Assembly: GCF_001544075.1 (NCBI RefSeq)
Contig: NZ_BCNT01000004.1
Coordinates: 186,001-250,000, forward strand
Length of the DNA: 64,000 nt
DNA from: Comamonas terrae
GTDB lineage: Bacteria > Pseudomonadota > Gammaproteobacteria > Burkholderiales > Burkholderiaceae_C
Direction: 5' to 3'
This document shows, piece by piece, positions 1-9,126 of this stretch. The notes below the pieces were generated by a model. It was not told the DNA's origin and did not search any database. It saw only the letters and a program-made list of their open reading frames with translations. Position numbers and translations under genes: made by a program. Each line of letters starts with the position of its first letter. The first letter of the stretch is position 1.

Positions 1-151
1 AACAGCCGGGATTTGGCGTTTTCTGCGGCCGGGAGTGTTGGAGATAAGCATTTCCCGTCATGGAAAAGTCGCGGTTTTTTGACAAACTGAAACAATTTGT
101 GTTTTCTGATGTAAAACGCGCGGTTGGATTCAAAGGATCAGAGGTAGACAG

Positions 152-1831
152 ATGAACATGTTGGGAATGATGCGGCGCTTCTCCATACGCACGCGCATGC
201 TGGGCGCGATTGGCGTGGTGATGGTGCTGCTGGGCTTGTTGGGCAGTGCGGGCATGCTGGGCATGTTCCGCATCCAGAGCATGAGCCAGGAGTTTTTGGA
301 CAACTCGTACGTCAAGATGGGCTACATGGCCGAACTGCGCACGCAGCTGGGCGCGATACGCGCGCACGAGAAGGACATGATCATCCAGTACGAGCGCGCC
401 GAGGAAGTGCGCAAGGCCTACAACCAGTGGGCCGAGTCCATGGAGAAGGCCAAGGCGGTGCTGGGCCACTTCACGAGCGACGACAACGCGCAGGACGATG
501 CGGTGGCCAAGGGCATCATCACGCGCATCGACAACTACCGCAAATCCTTCGAGCATGTGGCGCGCCAGCTGGAGGCCGGCGGCTACGACTCGGCCACCAC
601 GGCCAACCGCATGAGCGGCAAGGCCCTGGCCGAAGTGGCGGAAGCCGAGAAGCTGATGCAGCAGCTGAACCAGCTGTTGCGCGAGCAGTCCGATGCGCTG
701 GCCGCCGCCGAGCGCGATGTGGCCGAGCAGACGCGCTGGATGTTCATCGGTGCCGTGGTGCTGACGCTGGTGGTGGTGGTGCCGCTGACGCTGCTGAACA
801 TGCGCTCGATCTGCACGCCGCTCGTTGAGGCACGCCAGATGGCGCTGACCATCGCCAGCGGCGACCTGTCGCAACAGGTGCAAGTCTCGGGCCGCGACGA
901 GCTGGCCGAGCTGCAGCACGCGCTGGAGCAGATGCAACAGGGGCTGAGTGCCATGGTCACGCAGGTGCGCGACGCCAGCGGCAATATCGCCACGGCCAGC
1001 CAGGAGATCGCGACCGGCAACCAGGACCTGTCGGCGCGCACCGAGCAGACGGCCAGCAATGTGCAGGAGACGGTGGCTTCGCTGTCCCAGCTCACGGCCA
1101 CGGTGCAGCAGACGGCATCGTCGTCCCAGCTGGCCAACCAGCTGGCTTCCTCGGCCTCGGGCACGGCCAAGCAGGGCGGCCAGATCGTGAACCAGGCAGT
1201 GGTCAGCATGCAGGAGATCTCGGCGTCGAGCCGCAAGATCGGCGACATCATCGGCCTGATCGACTCCATCGCCTTCCAGACCAACATCCTGGCCCTGAAT
1301 GCGGCCGTGGAGGCAGCCCGCGCAGGCGAGCAGGGCCGCGGCTTCGCCGTGGTGGCGGGCGAGGTGCGCAGCCTGGCCCAGCGGTCGGCCCAGGCCGCCA
1401 GCGAGATCAAGGGCCTGATCAACACCAGCGTGCAAGCCGTGGATGTGGGCGTGCGCCAGGTGGAGGACGCGGGCAAGACCATGCAGGCCATTGTGGACAG
1501 CGTGCAGCGCGTGGGCGACATCATCGGCGAGATCACGGCCGCCTCCAGCGAACAGTCGCTGGGCATTGGCCAGGTCAACCAGGCCGTGGGCGACATCGAC
1601 CGCATGACGCAGCAGAATGCCGCGCTGGTGGAGGAGTCGGCTGCCGCGGCCGAGTCCCTGCGCGAGCAGGCGTCGCGGCTGGCGCAGGTGGTCAGCCAGT
1701 TTCGCGTGGCAGGCGGCATGCAGGCGCTGCAGCCCGCGCGCCATCCGGGCCTGGCGCCGGCCCGCAGCGCCGTGCGCACTGCGATTGCCGCGCCTGCAAG
1801 CCAAGAGCCGCAACTGCTGGAAAACGCCTGA
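152..1831 (+). CDS. Methyl-accepting chemotaxis protein, Tsr/Tar-like
   Basis: A 559-residue inner-membrane chemoreceptor that would signal through CheW/CheA. A first membrane helix lies at about residues 14-38, a periplasmic part to about 195, and a second helix at about 197-215, followed by a HAMP segment. The cytoplasmic hairpin tip at about 370-400 contains [19 protein letters not shown], the conserved CheA/CheW contact region. The periplasmic part looks all-helical, in keeping with a four-helix-bundle sensor; the ligand is unknown. The C-terminus (QLLENA) lacks the NWETF tether for CheR/CheB. The start is supported by AGAGG upstream. No other chemotaxis gene is in the window. Confidence 0.95.
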   Translation: MNMLGMMRRFSIRTRMLGAIGVVMVLLGLLGSAGMLGMFRIQSMSQEFLDNSYVKMGYMAELRTQLGAIRAHEKDMIIQYERAEEVRKAYNQWAESMEKAKAVLGHFTSDDNAQDDAVAKGIITRIDNYRKSFEHVARQLEAGGYDSATTANRMSGKALAEVAEAEKLMQQLNQLLREQSDALAAAERDVAEQTRWMFIGAVVLTLVVVVPLTLLNMRSICTPLVEARQMALTIASGDLSQQVQVSGRDELAELQHALEQMQQGLSAMVTQVRDASGNIATASQEIATGNQDLSARTEQTASNVQETVASLSQLTATVQQTASSSQLANQLASSASGTAKQGGQIVNQAVVSMQEISASSRKIGDIIGLIDSIAFQTNILALNAAVEAARAGEQGRGFAVVAGEVRSLAQRSAQAASEIKGLINTSVQAVDVGVRQVEDAGKTMQAIVDSVQRVGDIIGEITAASSEQSLGIGQVNQAVGDIDRMTQQNAALVEESAAAAESLREQASRLAQVVSQFRVAGGMQALQPARHPGLAPARSAVRTAIAAPASQEPQLLENA

Positions 1832-1846
1832 CCGGCCACCGGCCAG

Positions 1847-1885
1847 CAAAAAGCCCGGCAGCGACGATGCTGCCGGGCTTTTTTA
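1847..1885 (+). terminator. Rho-independent terminator of the chemoreceptor gene
   Basis: AAGCCCGGCAGC and GCTGCCGGGCTT form a 12-bp stem with a GACGAT loop, followed by a run of six T, 16 bp after the chemoreceptor stop codon. Confidence 0.9.
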
Positions 1886-1888
1886 TCT

Positions 1889-1946
1889 TGCAGCTACTGA
1901 AAACATAGCTGCTGGCGCTTGCCCCTTCAAGGCTGCAGGCGCCATA
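1889..1946. repeat. R1 dispersed hairpin repeat, copy 1
   Basis: This segment reads GCTACTGAAAACATAGCTGC followed by TGGCGCTTG and a degenerate complementary arm. The layout recurs at about 20598, 33493 and 44150 and in coding form at 60791. I recognise it as a short repeat common between genes of Comamonadaceae; that is memory, not a search. Its function is unknown. It lies between the chemoreceptor terminator and a parS-like site. Confidence 0.6.
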
Positions 1947-1951
1947 TGCCT

Positions 1952-1967
1952 TGTTTCACGTGAATCA
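1952..1967. promoter_or_regulatory. parS: parS-like ParB-binding site 1
   Basis: TGTTTCACGTGAATCA matches the bacterial parS consensus TGTTTCACGTGAAACA at 15 of 16 positions. Its last three bases are the stop codon of the flavin oxidoreductase gene on the other strand. It is the outermost of five such sites around parA and parB. Confidence 0.8.
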
Positions 1968-3077
1968 TCCGGCCATGGGGTAGTCGGTATAGCCCCTGGC
2001 GCCGCCGCCATAGAACAGCTTGGAGTCCCAGGCGTTCAGCGGCAGATCGTTGCGCAGGCGCCTGACCAGGTCGGGGTTGGAAATGAAGGCCTTGCCGAAG
2101 GCCACCACGTCGGCGTATCCGCTTTCCACGGCCTGCATGGCCATGGTCCGGTCGTAGCCGTTGTTGACCATCCAGGCGCCCTGGCCGCCGGCCTTGCGAT
2201 AGGCGTTCTTGAGCGCGGCGTAATCGAACGGCCGGTCCTCGAGTTCGCGCGGTCCGCCGGTCGAGCCTTCGATGATGTGGATATAGGCCAGGCCCAGCGA
2301 AGCCATCTGCCGCACCAGATACTCGAACAGCGGCTGGGGGTCTGCATCCACGATGTCGTTGGCCGGCGTCACGGGCGAGAGCCGGATGCCGACCTTGCCG
2401 CCGCCCACGGCATCGGCCACGGCGCGCACGCATTCCAGCACCAGCCGGCAGCGGTTCTCGATGCTGCCGCCGTAGTCGTCGGTACGCTCGTTGGCACCGG
2501 TCTTGAGGAACTGGTCCAGCAGATAGCCGTTGGCGCCGTGCAGCTCCACGCCGTCGAAGCCGGCATCCTCCACGGCAGCCCGCGCGGCAGCGGCAAACCC
2601 GTGCACGATGCCGGGCAGCTCTTCCTGGCGCAGGGCACGCGGCGCGGAAACCGGCACGAAATGGCCCTGGCCGCTGCCCTCGTCGATCACATAGGTCTTG
2701 GACCGGGCTGTGATGGCGGAGGGGCCTACCGGTGCCAGGTTGTCGGGCTGCAGCAGGGTATGGGAGATCCGGCCCACATGCCACAGCTGGGTGACGATGC
2801 GTCCTCCCTGGCCGTGGACGGCGGCCGTCACCTTCTTCCAGGCCTGGAGCTGCTCTTCGCTGTACAGGCCCGGCACGTCGGCATAGCCCTGGCCCTGGTG
2901 GCTGATGGCCGTGCCTTCGCTGATCAGCAGGCCGGCGCTGGCGCGCTGGCTGTAGTAGGTGGCCATGAGGTCGGTGGGCACTGCATGCGGCGCGCGGTTG
3001 CGCGTGAGCGGCGCCATGGCGATGCGGTTGGGCAGCTCCAGCGCGCCGGCGCGGACGGGGTTGAACAAAGAGGTCAT
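1965..3077 (-). CDS. NADH:flavin oxidoreductase, old yellow enzyme family (NemA-like)
   Basis: A 370-residue FMN-dependent ene-reductase of full family length. The N-terminus has the FMN-barrel opening (RIAMAPLTRNRA), followed by LWHVGRIS. The substrate-binding pair sits in ELHGANGYLLDQF: His and Asn, as in yeast OYE1, where many bacterial members have His/His. TDDYGGSIENR completes the signature. It would reduce activated alkenes, quinones or nitro compounds with NAD(P)H; the substrate cannot be told. The start at MTSLFNPV follows a good ribosome site (GGAG). It reads in the same direction as the upstream GST gene but is separated from it by a terminator. Confidence 0.92.
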   Translation of the reverse strand: MTSLFNPVRAGALELPNRIAMAPLTRNRAPHAVPTDLMATYYSQRASAGLLISEGTAISHQGQGYADVPGLYSEEQLQAWKKVTAAVHGQGGRIVTQLWHVGRISHTLLQPDNLAPVGPSAITARSKTYVIDEGSGQGHFVPVSAPRALRQEELPGIVHGFAAAARAAVEDAGFDGVELHGANGYLLDQFLKTGANERTDDYGGSIENRCRLVLECVRAVADAVGGGKVGIRLSPVTPANDIVDADPQPLFEYLVRQMASLGLAYIHIIEGSTGGPRELEDRPFDYAALKNAYRKAGGQGAWMVNNGYDRTMAMQAVESGYADVVAFGKAFISNPDLVRRLRNDLPLNAWDSKLFYGGGARGYTDYPMAG

Positions 3078-3090
3078 CACGGGCTCCTGA

Positions 3091-3126
3091 AAAAACAAAA
3101 GCCCGGAACGCGGGATCGTTCCGGGC
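3091..3126 (-). terminator. Terminator of the glutathione transferase gene
   Basis: On the minus strand CCCGGAAC and GTTCCGGG pair around GATCCCGC and are followed by CTTTTGTTTTTT. It lies between the GST stop codon and the flavin oxidoreductase start, so the two genes are probably separate transcripts. Confidence 0.85.
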
Positions 3127-3160
3127 CGATATGCCTGTAGGGCGTTGCGCCGGAAACGGC

Positions 3161-3769
3161 TTACTTGAGCAGGCCTTCGGCCTTCATGGCGGCCTGGACG
3201 GCGGGGCGTGCCAGCACGCGCTCGCGGTAGGCGAGGATGTTGGACAGGCCGGAGATGTCCACACCCACGAACTGCGCCCAGCCCGTGACGGTGAACAGAT
3301 AGGCATCGGCCACGGTGAACTGGTCGCCCATCAGATAGGTCTTGTTGGCCAGCTCGCCGTCCACCCATTGCAGGCGGCCGAGCACGCGCTCGCGCACGGC
3401 GGGTTTGTAGTCTTCGGGCGTGGCCGGGTTGAACAGGGGACCGAAGCCCTTGTGCAGCTCGGTGCTGATGAAGTTCAGCCACTCCTGCAGGTGGTAGCGG
3501 GCCATGGTGCCGTTGGCAGGCGCCAGGTTCTTCTCTGGCACCTGGTCCGCGAGGTACTGGACGATGGCCGGACCTTCATGCAGGGTGTCGCCGTTGTCCA
3601 GCACCAGAAAGGGCACGTAGCCCAGCGGGTTGATGGTGTAGTAGTCCGTCCCGTCCTGCAGCTTGTGGCTCTTGGTGCTGGCCAGGATGGCCTCGTACGG
3701 CAGGCCCGCTTCATGCAGCACGATATGCGGGGACAGGGAGCAGGCGCCCGGGCTGTAATAAAGCTTCAT
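3161..3769 (-). CDS. Glutathione S-transferase, beta-like
   Basis: A 202-residue cytosolic enzyme that conjugates glutathione to electrophiles. The thioredoxin-like N-terminal half starts MKLYYSPGACSLSPHI, with Cys10 in the position used by beta-class bacterial GSTs. NPLGYVPFLVLDNG gives the cis-Pro glutathione-binding turn and LHEGPAIVQYLAD the gamma-glutamyl site. The helical C-terminal half contains FTVADAYLFTVTGW, the N-capping motif of the family. Length is typical of the family. The substrate is unknown. It stands next to two other redox enzymes on the same strand, as separate transcripts. Confidence 0.93.
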   Translation of the reverse strand: MKLYYSPGACSLSPHIVLHEAGLPYEAILASTKSHKLQDGTDYYTINPLGYVPFLVLDNGDTLHEGPAIVQYLADQVPEKNLAPANGTMARYHLQEWLNFISTELHKGFGPLFNPATPEDYKPAVRERVLGRLQWVDGELANKTYLMGDQFTVADAYLFTVTGWAQFVGVDISGLSNILAYRERVLARPAVQAAMKAEGLLK

Positions 3770-3931
3770 AGCGAGTGGCTTCCATTCAGGTAAAAAGACA
3801 AGCAGGCATGCTAAACCGTATGCATGCCATCTGCATGCAGGGGCTACTGCAGGCCTGTGTCGGCCTATGCCGGCATCTGCACATGGGTATGCGCCGGCAT
3901 GGCCGGACGGTGGGCTGGTTGCGGCCGGGCT

Positions 3932-4507
3932 TCAGGCCAGGCGCCCGGCGGCCCACAGGATCTGCTCCACCAGGGCCTGCATGCCCTGCCGGTTCTGCAG
4001 GCGCTGCAGGTTGCCCGCTGCATCGAAGGCTTCCGAGGCCAGGCTGACCGCATGGCTGCGCGGCGCCACCCAGCACTCCAGGTTGAGCAGCAAGGGGGCC
4101 AGATGGGACTGCGCGCGCAGTCCGCCCATGCTGCCGGGCGAGGCGCTGGCCATGCCCACCACCTTGCCGCGGAAGGGCAGCACGCCGTCCGACCATTGCG
4201 GATCGGCCTTGACCGGGCTCGACGCCCAGTCCAGCGCGTTCTTGAGCAGGGCAGGATAGCTGCCGTTGTACTCGGGGGTGCAGATCAGCCAGGCCGGATG
4301 CGCATGCAGCTGCTGCTTGAAGCGGATCACGTCGGCTGGCGTACCCTCGGCCTCCAGGTCGGCGTTGTACAGCGGAATGTCGTAATCCGACAGCTCCAGC
4401 ACGGTGGGCGTGGCACCCAACTCGCGCGCGATGCCGGCGGCCGCATGGGCCAGCTTGCGGTTGTAGGAATCCCGGCGGGTGCTGCCCGCAAAAATGAGTA
4501 TCTTCAT
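3932..4507 (-). CDS. NADPH-dependent FMN reductase / quinone reductase-like flavoprotein
   Basis: A 191-residue flavodoxin-fold reductase. [16 protein letters not shown] near the N-terminus is the FMN phosphate-binding loop of the SsuE/ChrR/AzoR-like group, and [18 protein letters not shown] is the second conserved block around the isoalloxazine ring. It would reduce FMN, quinones or similar acceptors with NAD(P)H in the cytosol. The start (MKILIFAG) is fixed by the fold; the longer reading frame upstream adds no recognisable sequence. A parS-like site lies 59 bp upstream of the start, in the gap shared with mnmG. Confidence 0.9.
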   Translation of the reverse strand: MKILIFAGSTRRDSYNRKLAHAAAGIARELGATPTVLELSDYDIPLYNADLEAEGTPADVIRFKQQLHAHPAWLICTPEYNGSYPALLKNALDWASSPVKADPQWSDGVLPFRGKVVGMASASPGSMGGLRAQSHLAPLLLNLECWVAPRSHAVSLASEAFDAAGNLQRLQNRQGMQALVEQILWAAGRLA

Positions 4508-4565
4508 GCCCGCATTGCAGCACAGCCGGGGCGCAGCTTTCCTGCTTTGGAGAGGGGCGGGGCGT

Positions 4566-4581
4566 TGTTTCACGTGAAACG
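4566..4581. promoter_or_regulatory. parS: parS-like ParB-binding site 2
   Basis: TGTTTCACGTGAAACG matches the parS consensus at 15 of 16 positions. It is intergenic, between the divergent FMN reductase and mnmG genes. Confidence 0.85.
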
Positions 4582-4773
4582 CGCATGCGGCCGGCGGCGA
4601 TGCGCACCGGGGCAACCCCATGCAAGGCATTGTTCGCGCAATGGTGGGAAAATTACGGGTTCCCCCGCAGGGCTCCCCGTTCAAGACACAGGAGGCGGCC
4701 CGCCATGAGAGCAGGAGCATGGGTGCTCCGTGCCGGGGGCCAAGGGCCGGGCATGGCCCGGAGAGTCAAGAAC

Positions 4774-6738
4774 ATGTTGTACCCACAGGAATTTGATGTG
4801 ATCGTGGTCGGTGGCGGCCACGCCGGCACCGAGGCCGCGCTGGCTGCTGCGCGCATGGGCTGCAAAACCTTGCTGCTGAGCCACAACATCGAGACCCTGG
4901 GCCAGATGAGCTGCAATCCTTCCATCGGCGGCATCGGCAAGGGCCATCTGGTCAAGGAAGTGGATGCGCTGGGGGGCGCCATGGCGCTGGCCACCGACAA
5001 GGGCGGCATCCAGTTCCGCATCCTCAACAGCTCCAAGGGCCCGGCCGTGCGCGCCACGCGCGCCCAGGCCGACCGCATTCTCTACAAGGCCGCGATCCGC
5101 GACATGCTGGAGAACCAGCCCAATCTGTGGCTGTTCCAGCAGGCGGTGGACGACCTGATGGTGGAGGGCGATCGCGTGGTCGGCGCCGTCACCCAGGTCG
5201 GCATCCGCTTCCGGTCGCGCACCGTGGTGCTGACGGCGGGAACCTTCCTCGACGGCAAGATCCATGTGGGCCTGAACAACTATGCGGCCGGACGCGCCGG
5301 CGACCCGCCGGCCGTGAGCCTGTCCGGACGCCTCAAGGAACTGAAGCTGCCGCAGGGGCGCCTGAAGACCGGCACGCCCCCGCGCATCGACGGCCGCAGC
5401 ATCGACTTCAGCCAGTGCGAGGAGCAGCCGGGCGACGGCATGCCGGGGGGCGTGAACGAAGGCCATGTACCCGTGTTCAGCTTCATGGGCAGCACGGCCA
5501 TGCATCCGCGCCAGGTGCCGTGCTGGATCACGCATACCAATGCGCGCACGCACGAGATCATCCGCAGCGGTTTCGACCGCAGCCCCATGTTCACGGGCAA
5601 GATCGAAGGCGTGGGCCCGCGCTACTGCCCCAGCGTGGAAGACAAGATCAACCGCTTTGCCGACAAGGAAAGCCACCAGATCTTCCTCGAGCCCGAAGGC
5701 CTGACCACCAACGAGTTCTACCCCAACGGCATCTCGACCAGCCTGCCCTTCGACATCCAGTACGAACTGGTGCGCTCCATGAAGGGGCTGGAGAACGCGC
5801 ACATCCTGCGCCCCGGCTACGCCATCGAGTACGACTACTTCGATCCGCGCTCGCTCAAGAGCAGCTTCGAGACCAGGCAGATCCAGGGCCTGTTCTTTGC
5901 CGGCCAGATCAACGGCACGACAGGCTACGAGGAAGCCGCAGCCCAGGGCCTGTTCGCGGGCCTGAATGCCGCGCTGCAATGCCGCGGCGAAGCTCCCTGG
6001 ACACCGCGCCGCGACGAGGCCTATCTGGGCGTGCTGGTGGACGACCTGATCACCAAGGGCGTGACCGAGCCCTACCGCATGTTCACCAGCCGCGCCGAGT
6101 TCCGCCTGCAGCTGCGCGAGGACAATGCAGACATGCGCCTGACCGAAGTGGGCCGCAGGATGGGCCTGATCGACGATGCGCGCTGGGACGCCTTCAGCCG
6201 CAAGCGCGATGCTGTTTCACGTGAAACAGAGCGCCTCAAGTCCACCTGGGTGAATCCGCGCATCGTTTCGGCCGAGGAGTCCGAGCGCGTGCTCGGCAAG
6301 GCCATGGAGCGCGAGTACAACCTGTTCGATCTGCTGCGCCGCCCCGGCGTGTCCTACGGAACCCTCATGGGCATGAACGAAGGCCGGTACGCTTCGGCGG
6401 ACGTGAGCCCCTATGCCCTGGGCGACCTGAGCGAACCGGTGATCGAGCAGGTGGAGATTGCGGCCAAGTACTCGGGCTATATCGACCGCCAGAAGGACGA
6501 GGTCCAGCGCGCCGCGCATTTCGAGACGCTGCGCCTTCCGGCCGAACTCGACTACATGCAGGTCACGGCCCTGTCGTTCGAGGTGCGCCAGAAACTGCAG
6601 AAGCATCGGCCCGAGACACTGGGCCAGGCTTCGCGCATCTCGGGCGTGACGCCGGCGGCGATTTCGCTGCTCATGGTGCATTTGAAGAAGGGTGGCTTCA
6701 AGGGCTTCGCTTCCTCTGCCGAAGAGGCTGCGGCATGA
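4774..6738 (+). CDS. mnmG: tRNA uridine-5-carboxymethylaminomethyl modification enzyme MnmG (GidA)
   Basis: A 654-residue FAD protein that with MnmE installs the cmnm5 group on U34 of certain tRNAs, needed for accurate decoding. Residues 9-20 hold the FAD dinucleotide site ([12 protein letters not shown]). [26 protein letters not shown] and [14 protein letters not shown] are family signatures. Length is standard. The start MLYPQEFD has GGAGAG 8-13 bp upstream; an upstream in-frame extension of 63 codons looks non-coding. The stop overlaps rsmG by 4 bp (ATGA), so the two are translationally coupled. The gene carries a perfect parS site in its coding sequence (peptide VSRET). Confidence 0.97.
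   Translation: MLYPQEFDVIVVGGGHAGTEAALAAARMGCKTLLLSHNIETLGQMSCNPSIGGIGKGHLVKEVDALGGAMALATDKGGIQFRILNSSKGPAVRATRAQADRILYKAAIRDMLENQPNLWLFQQAVDDLMVEGDRVVGAVTQVGIRFRSRTVVLTAGTFLDGKIHVGLNNYAAGRAGDPPAVSLSGRLKELKLPQGRLKTGTPPRIDGRSIDFSQCEEQPGDGMPGGVNEGHVPVFSFMGSTAMHPRQVPCWITHTNARTHEIIRSGFDRSPMFTGKIEGVGPRYCPSVEDKINRFADKESHQIFLEPEGLTTNEFYPNGISTSLPFDIQYELVRSMKGLENAHILRPGYAIEYDYFDPRSLKSSFETRQIQGLFFAGQINGTTGYEEAAAQGLFAGLNAALQCRGEAPWTPRRDEAYLGVLVDDLITKGVTEPYRMFTSRAEFRLQLREDNADMRLTEVGRRMGLIDDARWDAFSRKRDAVSRETERLKSTWVNPRIVSAEESERVLGKAMEREYNLFDLLRRPGVSYGTLMGMNEGRYASADVSPYALGDLSEPVIEQVEIAAKYSGYIDRQKDEVQRAAHFETLRLPAELDYMQVTALSFEVRQKLQKHRPETLGQASRISGVTPAAISLLMVHLKKGGFKGFASSAEEAAA
6213..6228. promoter_or_regulatory. 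parS: Perfect parS site inside mnmG
   Basis: TGTTTCACGTGAAACA is an exact 16-bp palindromic parS. It is read in frame as part of A-V-S-R-E-T-E in mnmG. It is the only exact copy I found in the window, and so probably the highest-affinity ParB loading site here. Confidence 0.93.
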
Positions 6739-7457
6739 GCCGCCCGGCCGCTCCGAAGGCTCATGGCACCGCAGTCCGTCAGGGCGAAGGTACTCCCGTG
6801 AGCGAAGCATTGCGTCCGCAGCTGGAGGCCGGCGTTGCCGCGCTGCAGCTGGAGCTGGTGCCGGCGCAGATCGATGCGCTGATGGCTTTTATCGATCTGC
6901 TGCAGAAGTGGAACAAGGTCTACAACCTGACCTCGGTGCGCGATCCGCAGGAGATGCTGACCCACCATCTGCTCGACAGCCTGGCGGCCGTGCCGGCCCT
7001 GCTGCGCCATGTGCAGACCTTGCCGGTGGAAGAGGGTGCACGCCTGCCACTGCTGGACGTGGGTTCGGGCGGCGGCCTGCCCGGCGTGGTGTTTGCCATC
7101 TGCTGCCCGCAGATCGACGTGAACTGCGTGGACACCGTAGGCAAGAAGGCGGCCTTCATCCAGCAGGTCGCGGCATCGCTGCGCCTGCCCAATCTGCACG
7201 GCATCCACAACCGCGTGGAAAACCTGAATACCATGTTCCCGGTCATCAGCTGCCGCGCCTTTGCCTCGCTCGTGGATTTCACGACCTGGTCGCGCAAGGC
7301 CTTGGCTGAAGGCGGCATATGGTTTGCGATGAAGGGCAAGCACCCTGAGGAGGAAATGGCCGCGCTGCCTGCCGATGTGCAGGTGTTTCACGTGGAACCC
7401 TTGCAGGTGCCGGGCCTGGATGCCGAGCGCTGCGTCGTGTGGATGCGGGCCGCCTGA
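6735..7457 (+). CDS. rsmG: 16S rRNA (guanine527-N7)-methyltransferase RsmG (GidB)
   Basis: A 240-residue SAM-dependent enzyme that methylates G527 of 16S r[18 protein letters not shown] is the SAM-binding motif I with its usual [24 protein letters not shown] and LLDSLAAVP are the N-terminal family blocks. The first ATG overlaps the mnmG stop by 4 bp; a later GTG (at VSEALRPQ) would give a protein nearer the usual 210-220 residues, so the first 20 residues are uncertain. A degenerate parS-like site lies near the 3' end. Confidence 0.95.
   Translation: MSRPAAPKAHGTAVRQGEGTPVSEALRPQLEAGVAALQLELVPAQIDALMAFIDLLQKWNKVYNLTSVRDPQEMLTHHLLDSLAAVPALLRHVQTLPVEEGARLPLLDVGSGGGLPGVVFAICCPQIDVNCVDTVGKKAAFIQQVAASLRLPNLHGIHNRVENLNTMFPVISCRAFASLVDFTTWSRKALAEGGIWFAMKGKHPEEEMAALPADVQVFHVEPLQVPGLDAERCVVWMRAA
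7384..7399. promoter_or_regulatory. Degenerate parS-like site 4 inside rsmG
   Basis: TGTTTCACGTGGAACC matches the parS consensus at 14 of 16 positions, with both mismatches in the right half. It encodes V-F-H-V-E in rsmG. Its spacing in the series of sites suggests it may be a weak or decaying ParB site. Confidence 0.55.
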
Positions 7458-7472
7458 CATTCACTTCATGCC

Positions 7473-7505
7473 AATGAAAAGGCGCCCGCGTGGCGCTTTT
7501 TCATT
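7473..7505 (+). terminator. Terminator after rsmG
   Basis: AATGAAAAGGCGCC pairs with GGCGCTTTTTCATT across a short CGCGT loop, with a U-rich 3' arm. It ends the mnmG-rsmG transcript. Confidence 0.88.
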
Positions 7506-7677
7506 GCTGCCGGGCCGCCCGAAGGCAACAAGCCGTTTTCTCTGGAGCAGCGGCTGCACGTCAGTGAACAAGCATGTGAGCGGTTTTAATACACCGTGAT
7601 ACGCGGCATCTGCTCCGGATTCATGCACTGGCGACAACCCTCGCATAAACTCCACGTTTTCATCGTGCAGGGTTTGA

Positions 7678-8292
7678 ATGTTCGGCATATCCGATTACGG
7701 TGCGTTTGTTGTCGCCATCATCGTCTTTCTGATGATTCCGGGGCCCGGCAATCTTGCACTGATCACGTCTACCGGCAAGGGTGGCATGCGCGCCGGCATG
7801 GCGGCCTGCCTGGGCGTGATCGCGGCGGATCAGGTGCTGATGTGGGTGGCGGTGGCCGGCGTTGCCGCGGTGCTGGCGGCCTATCCTGCCGCCTTCCATG
7901 CCGTGCAGTGGCTGGGCGCCGTCTACCTGGGCTGGCTGGGCTACAGGCTCTGGACCAGCAAGCCGGGCAGCAGACCTGCCGTCGACATCCTGCCGCGCCA
8001 CTATTTCCGCCAGGGTGCGCTGATCACCCTGATGAACCCCAAGGCCATCGTGTTCTACATGGCGTTTTTCCCCATGTTCGTGGACCCGGCGCACCACCAG
8101 GGCCTGCTCACGTTCGGCGTGATGGCGGCCACCGTGGCCGCGCTCACCTTTCTCTACAGCCTCGTGGTCGTGCTGCTGACCTCGCACCTGGCGGCGCGCC
8201 TGCGCGCCAATCCGCGTGTGGTGAGCGCAATGGAGAAAACCGCTGGCGTGTTCCTGATCGGGTTTGGCCTCAAGCTGGCCACGACCTCCTAA
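7678..8292 (+). CDS. LysE/RhtB family amino acid exporter
   Basis: A 204-residue inner-membrane protein with five to six hydrophobic segments. The family motif PGPGNLALITSTGKGGMRAG follows the first helix and LMNPKAIVFYMAFFPMF begins the fourth. Members export amino acids such as lysine, homoserine or threonine, or related compounds; the substrate here is not evident. Length is typical. It lies 12 bp upstream of parA on the same strand and may be co-transcribed with it. parA has no obvious ribosome site of its own, so coupling to this gene is plausible. Confidence 0.92.
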   Translation: MFGISDYGAFVVAIIVFLMIPGPGNLALITSTGKGGMRAGMAACLGVIAADQVLMWVAVAGVAAVLAAYPAAFHAVQWLGAVYLGWLGYRLWTSKPGSRPAVDILPRHYFRQGALITLMNPKAIVFYMAFFPMFVDPAHHQGLLTFGVMAATVAALTFLYSLVVVLLTSHLAARLRANPRVVSAMEKTAGVFLIGFGLKLATTS

Positions 8293-8304
8293 ACCAAAAA
8301 TCTC

Positions 8305-9075
8305 ATGGCCAAAATCTTCTGTGTAGCCAATCAAAAAGGTGGCGTGGGCAAGACCACCACCACCGTCAATCTTGCCGCTGGCCTGGCCAAGGTCGGCCAG
8401 CGGGTGCTGCTGATCGACCTCGATCCCCAGGGCAATGCGACCATGGGCTCGGGCGTGGACAAGCGGGCGCTGGAGCTGTCGGTCTACGACGTGCTGCTGG
8501 AGAACAACAGCATCCAGGAAGCGGCGGTGAATTCCGAGCAGGTGGGCTACCACGTGCTGGGAGCCAACCGCGAGCTGTCGGGCGCGGAGATCGAGCTGGT
8601 GACGCTGGAGCACCGCAACGAGCGGCTCAAGAATGCGCTCAAGGCGGTGGATGCCGACTACGATTTCGTGCTCATCGACTGCCCGCCGTCGCTGTCCATG
8701 CTCACGCTCAACGGCCTGTGCGCGGCGCACGGCGTCATCGTGCCCATGCAGTGCGAGTACTTCGCGCTCGAAGGCCTGACCGACCTGGTCAACACCATCA
8801 AGCAGGTGCATGCCAACATGAATCCGGACCTGCAGATCATCGGCTTGCTGCGCGTGATGTTCGATCCGCGCACCACGCTGCAGCAGCAGGTCAGCGACCA
8901 GCTCAAGGAGCATTTCGGCGACAAGGTGTTCGATACCGTGATCCCGCGCAATGTGCGCCTGGCCGAGGCCCCCAGCTATGGCGTGCCCGGCGTGGTGTTC
9001 GATGCGTCGGCCAAGGGCAGCAAGGCCTTTGTCGAATTCGCCAAAGAGATGGTGCGCCGCATCAAGAAGATGTGA
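8305..9075 (+). CDS. parA: Chromosome partitioning ATPase ParA (Soj)
   Basis: A 256-residue deviant Walker A ATPase that moves ParB-parS complexes along the nucleoid. KGGVGKTTTT at 11-20 is the deviant Walker A (signature Lys11), VLLIDLDPQGNAT at 34-46 the switch region, and FVLIDCPP at 121-128 Walker B. The lack of an N-terminal HTH extension and the short length are typical of chromosomal (type Ib-like) ParA. No clear Shine-Dalgarno sequence precedes the ATG. A parS-like site follows directly after the stop codon. Partner parB is 0.87 kb downstream, separated by a hydrolase gene and a 241-bp inverted-repeat segment. Confidence 0.97.
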   Translation: MAKIFCVANQKGGVGKTTTTVNLAAGLAKVGQRVLLIDLDPQGNATMGSGVDKRALELSVYDVLLENNSIQEAAVNSEQVGYHVLGANRELSGAEIELVTLEHRNERLKNALKAVDADYDFVLIDCPPSLSMLTLNGLCAAHGVIVPMQCEYFALEGLTDLVNTIKQVHANMNPDLQIIGLLRVMFDPRTTLQQQVSDQLKEHFGDKVFDTVIPRNVRLAEAPSYGVPGVVFDASAKGSKAFVEFAKEMVRRIKKM

Positions 9076-9091
9076 CGTTTCACGTGAAACA
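9076..9091. promoter_or_regulatory. parS: parS-like ParB-binding site 5
   Basis: CGTTTCACGTGAAACA matches the parS consensus at 15 of 16 positions. It begins at the base after the parA stop codon and lies 35 bp before the next gene. Confidence 0.85.
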
Positions 9092-9126
9092 CCCCGATCA
9101 GGCAAAGGCAGAAGGCGTGGGCAGCT

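Noticed and set aside
1-151. Sigma-70 promoter for the chemoreceptor (TTGACA at 79-84)
   Set aside because: The -35 is good, but the sequence 17 bp on (TTTTCT) is a poor -10, and chemotaxis genes may use another sigma factor; not certain enough to list.
583-1839. Long open frames antisense to real genes (for example opposite the chemoreceptor, mnmG, the FAD oxidase and the synthetase)
   Set aside because: High GC gives long stop-free shadow frames. Their peptides are low-complexity, rich in Arg/Ala/His/Gly, with no family motifs, while the opposite strand encodes clear proteins.
7461-7688. Possible 75-residue gene on the minus strand between rsmG and lysE
   Set aside because: It runs through the rsmG terminator and overlaps the lysE start; the peptide has no recognisable motif and there is no ribosome site.
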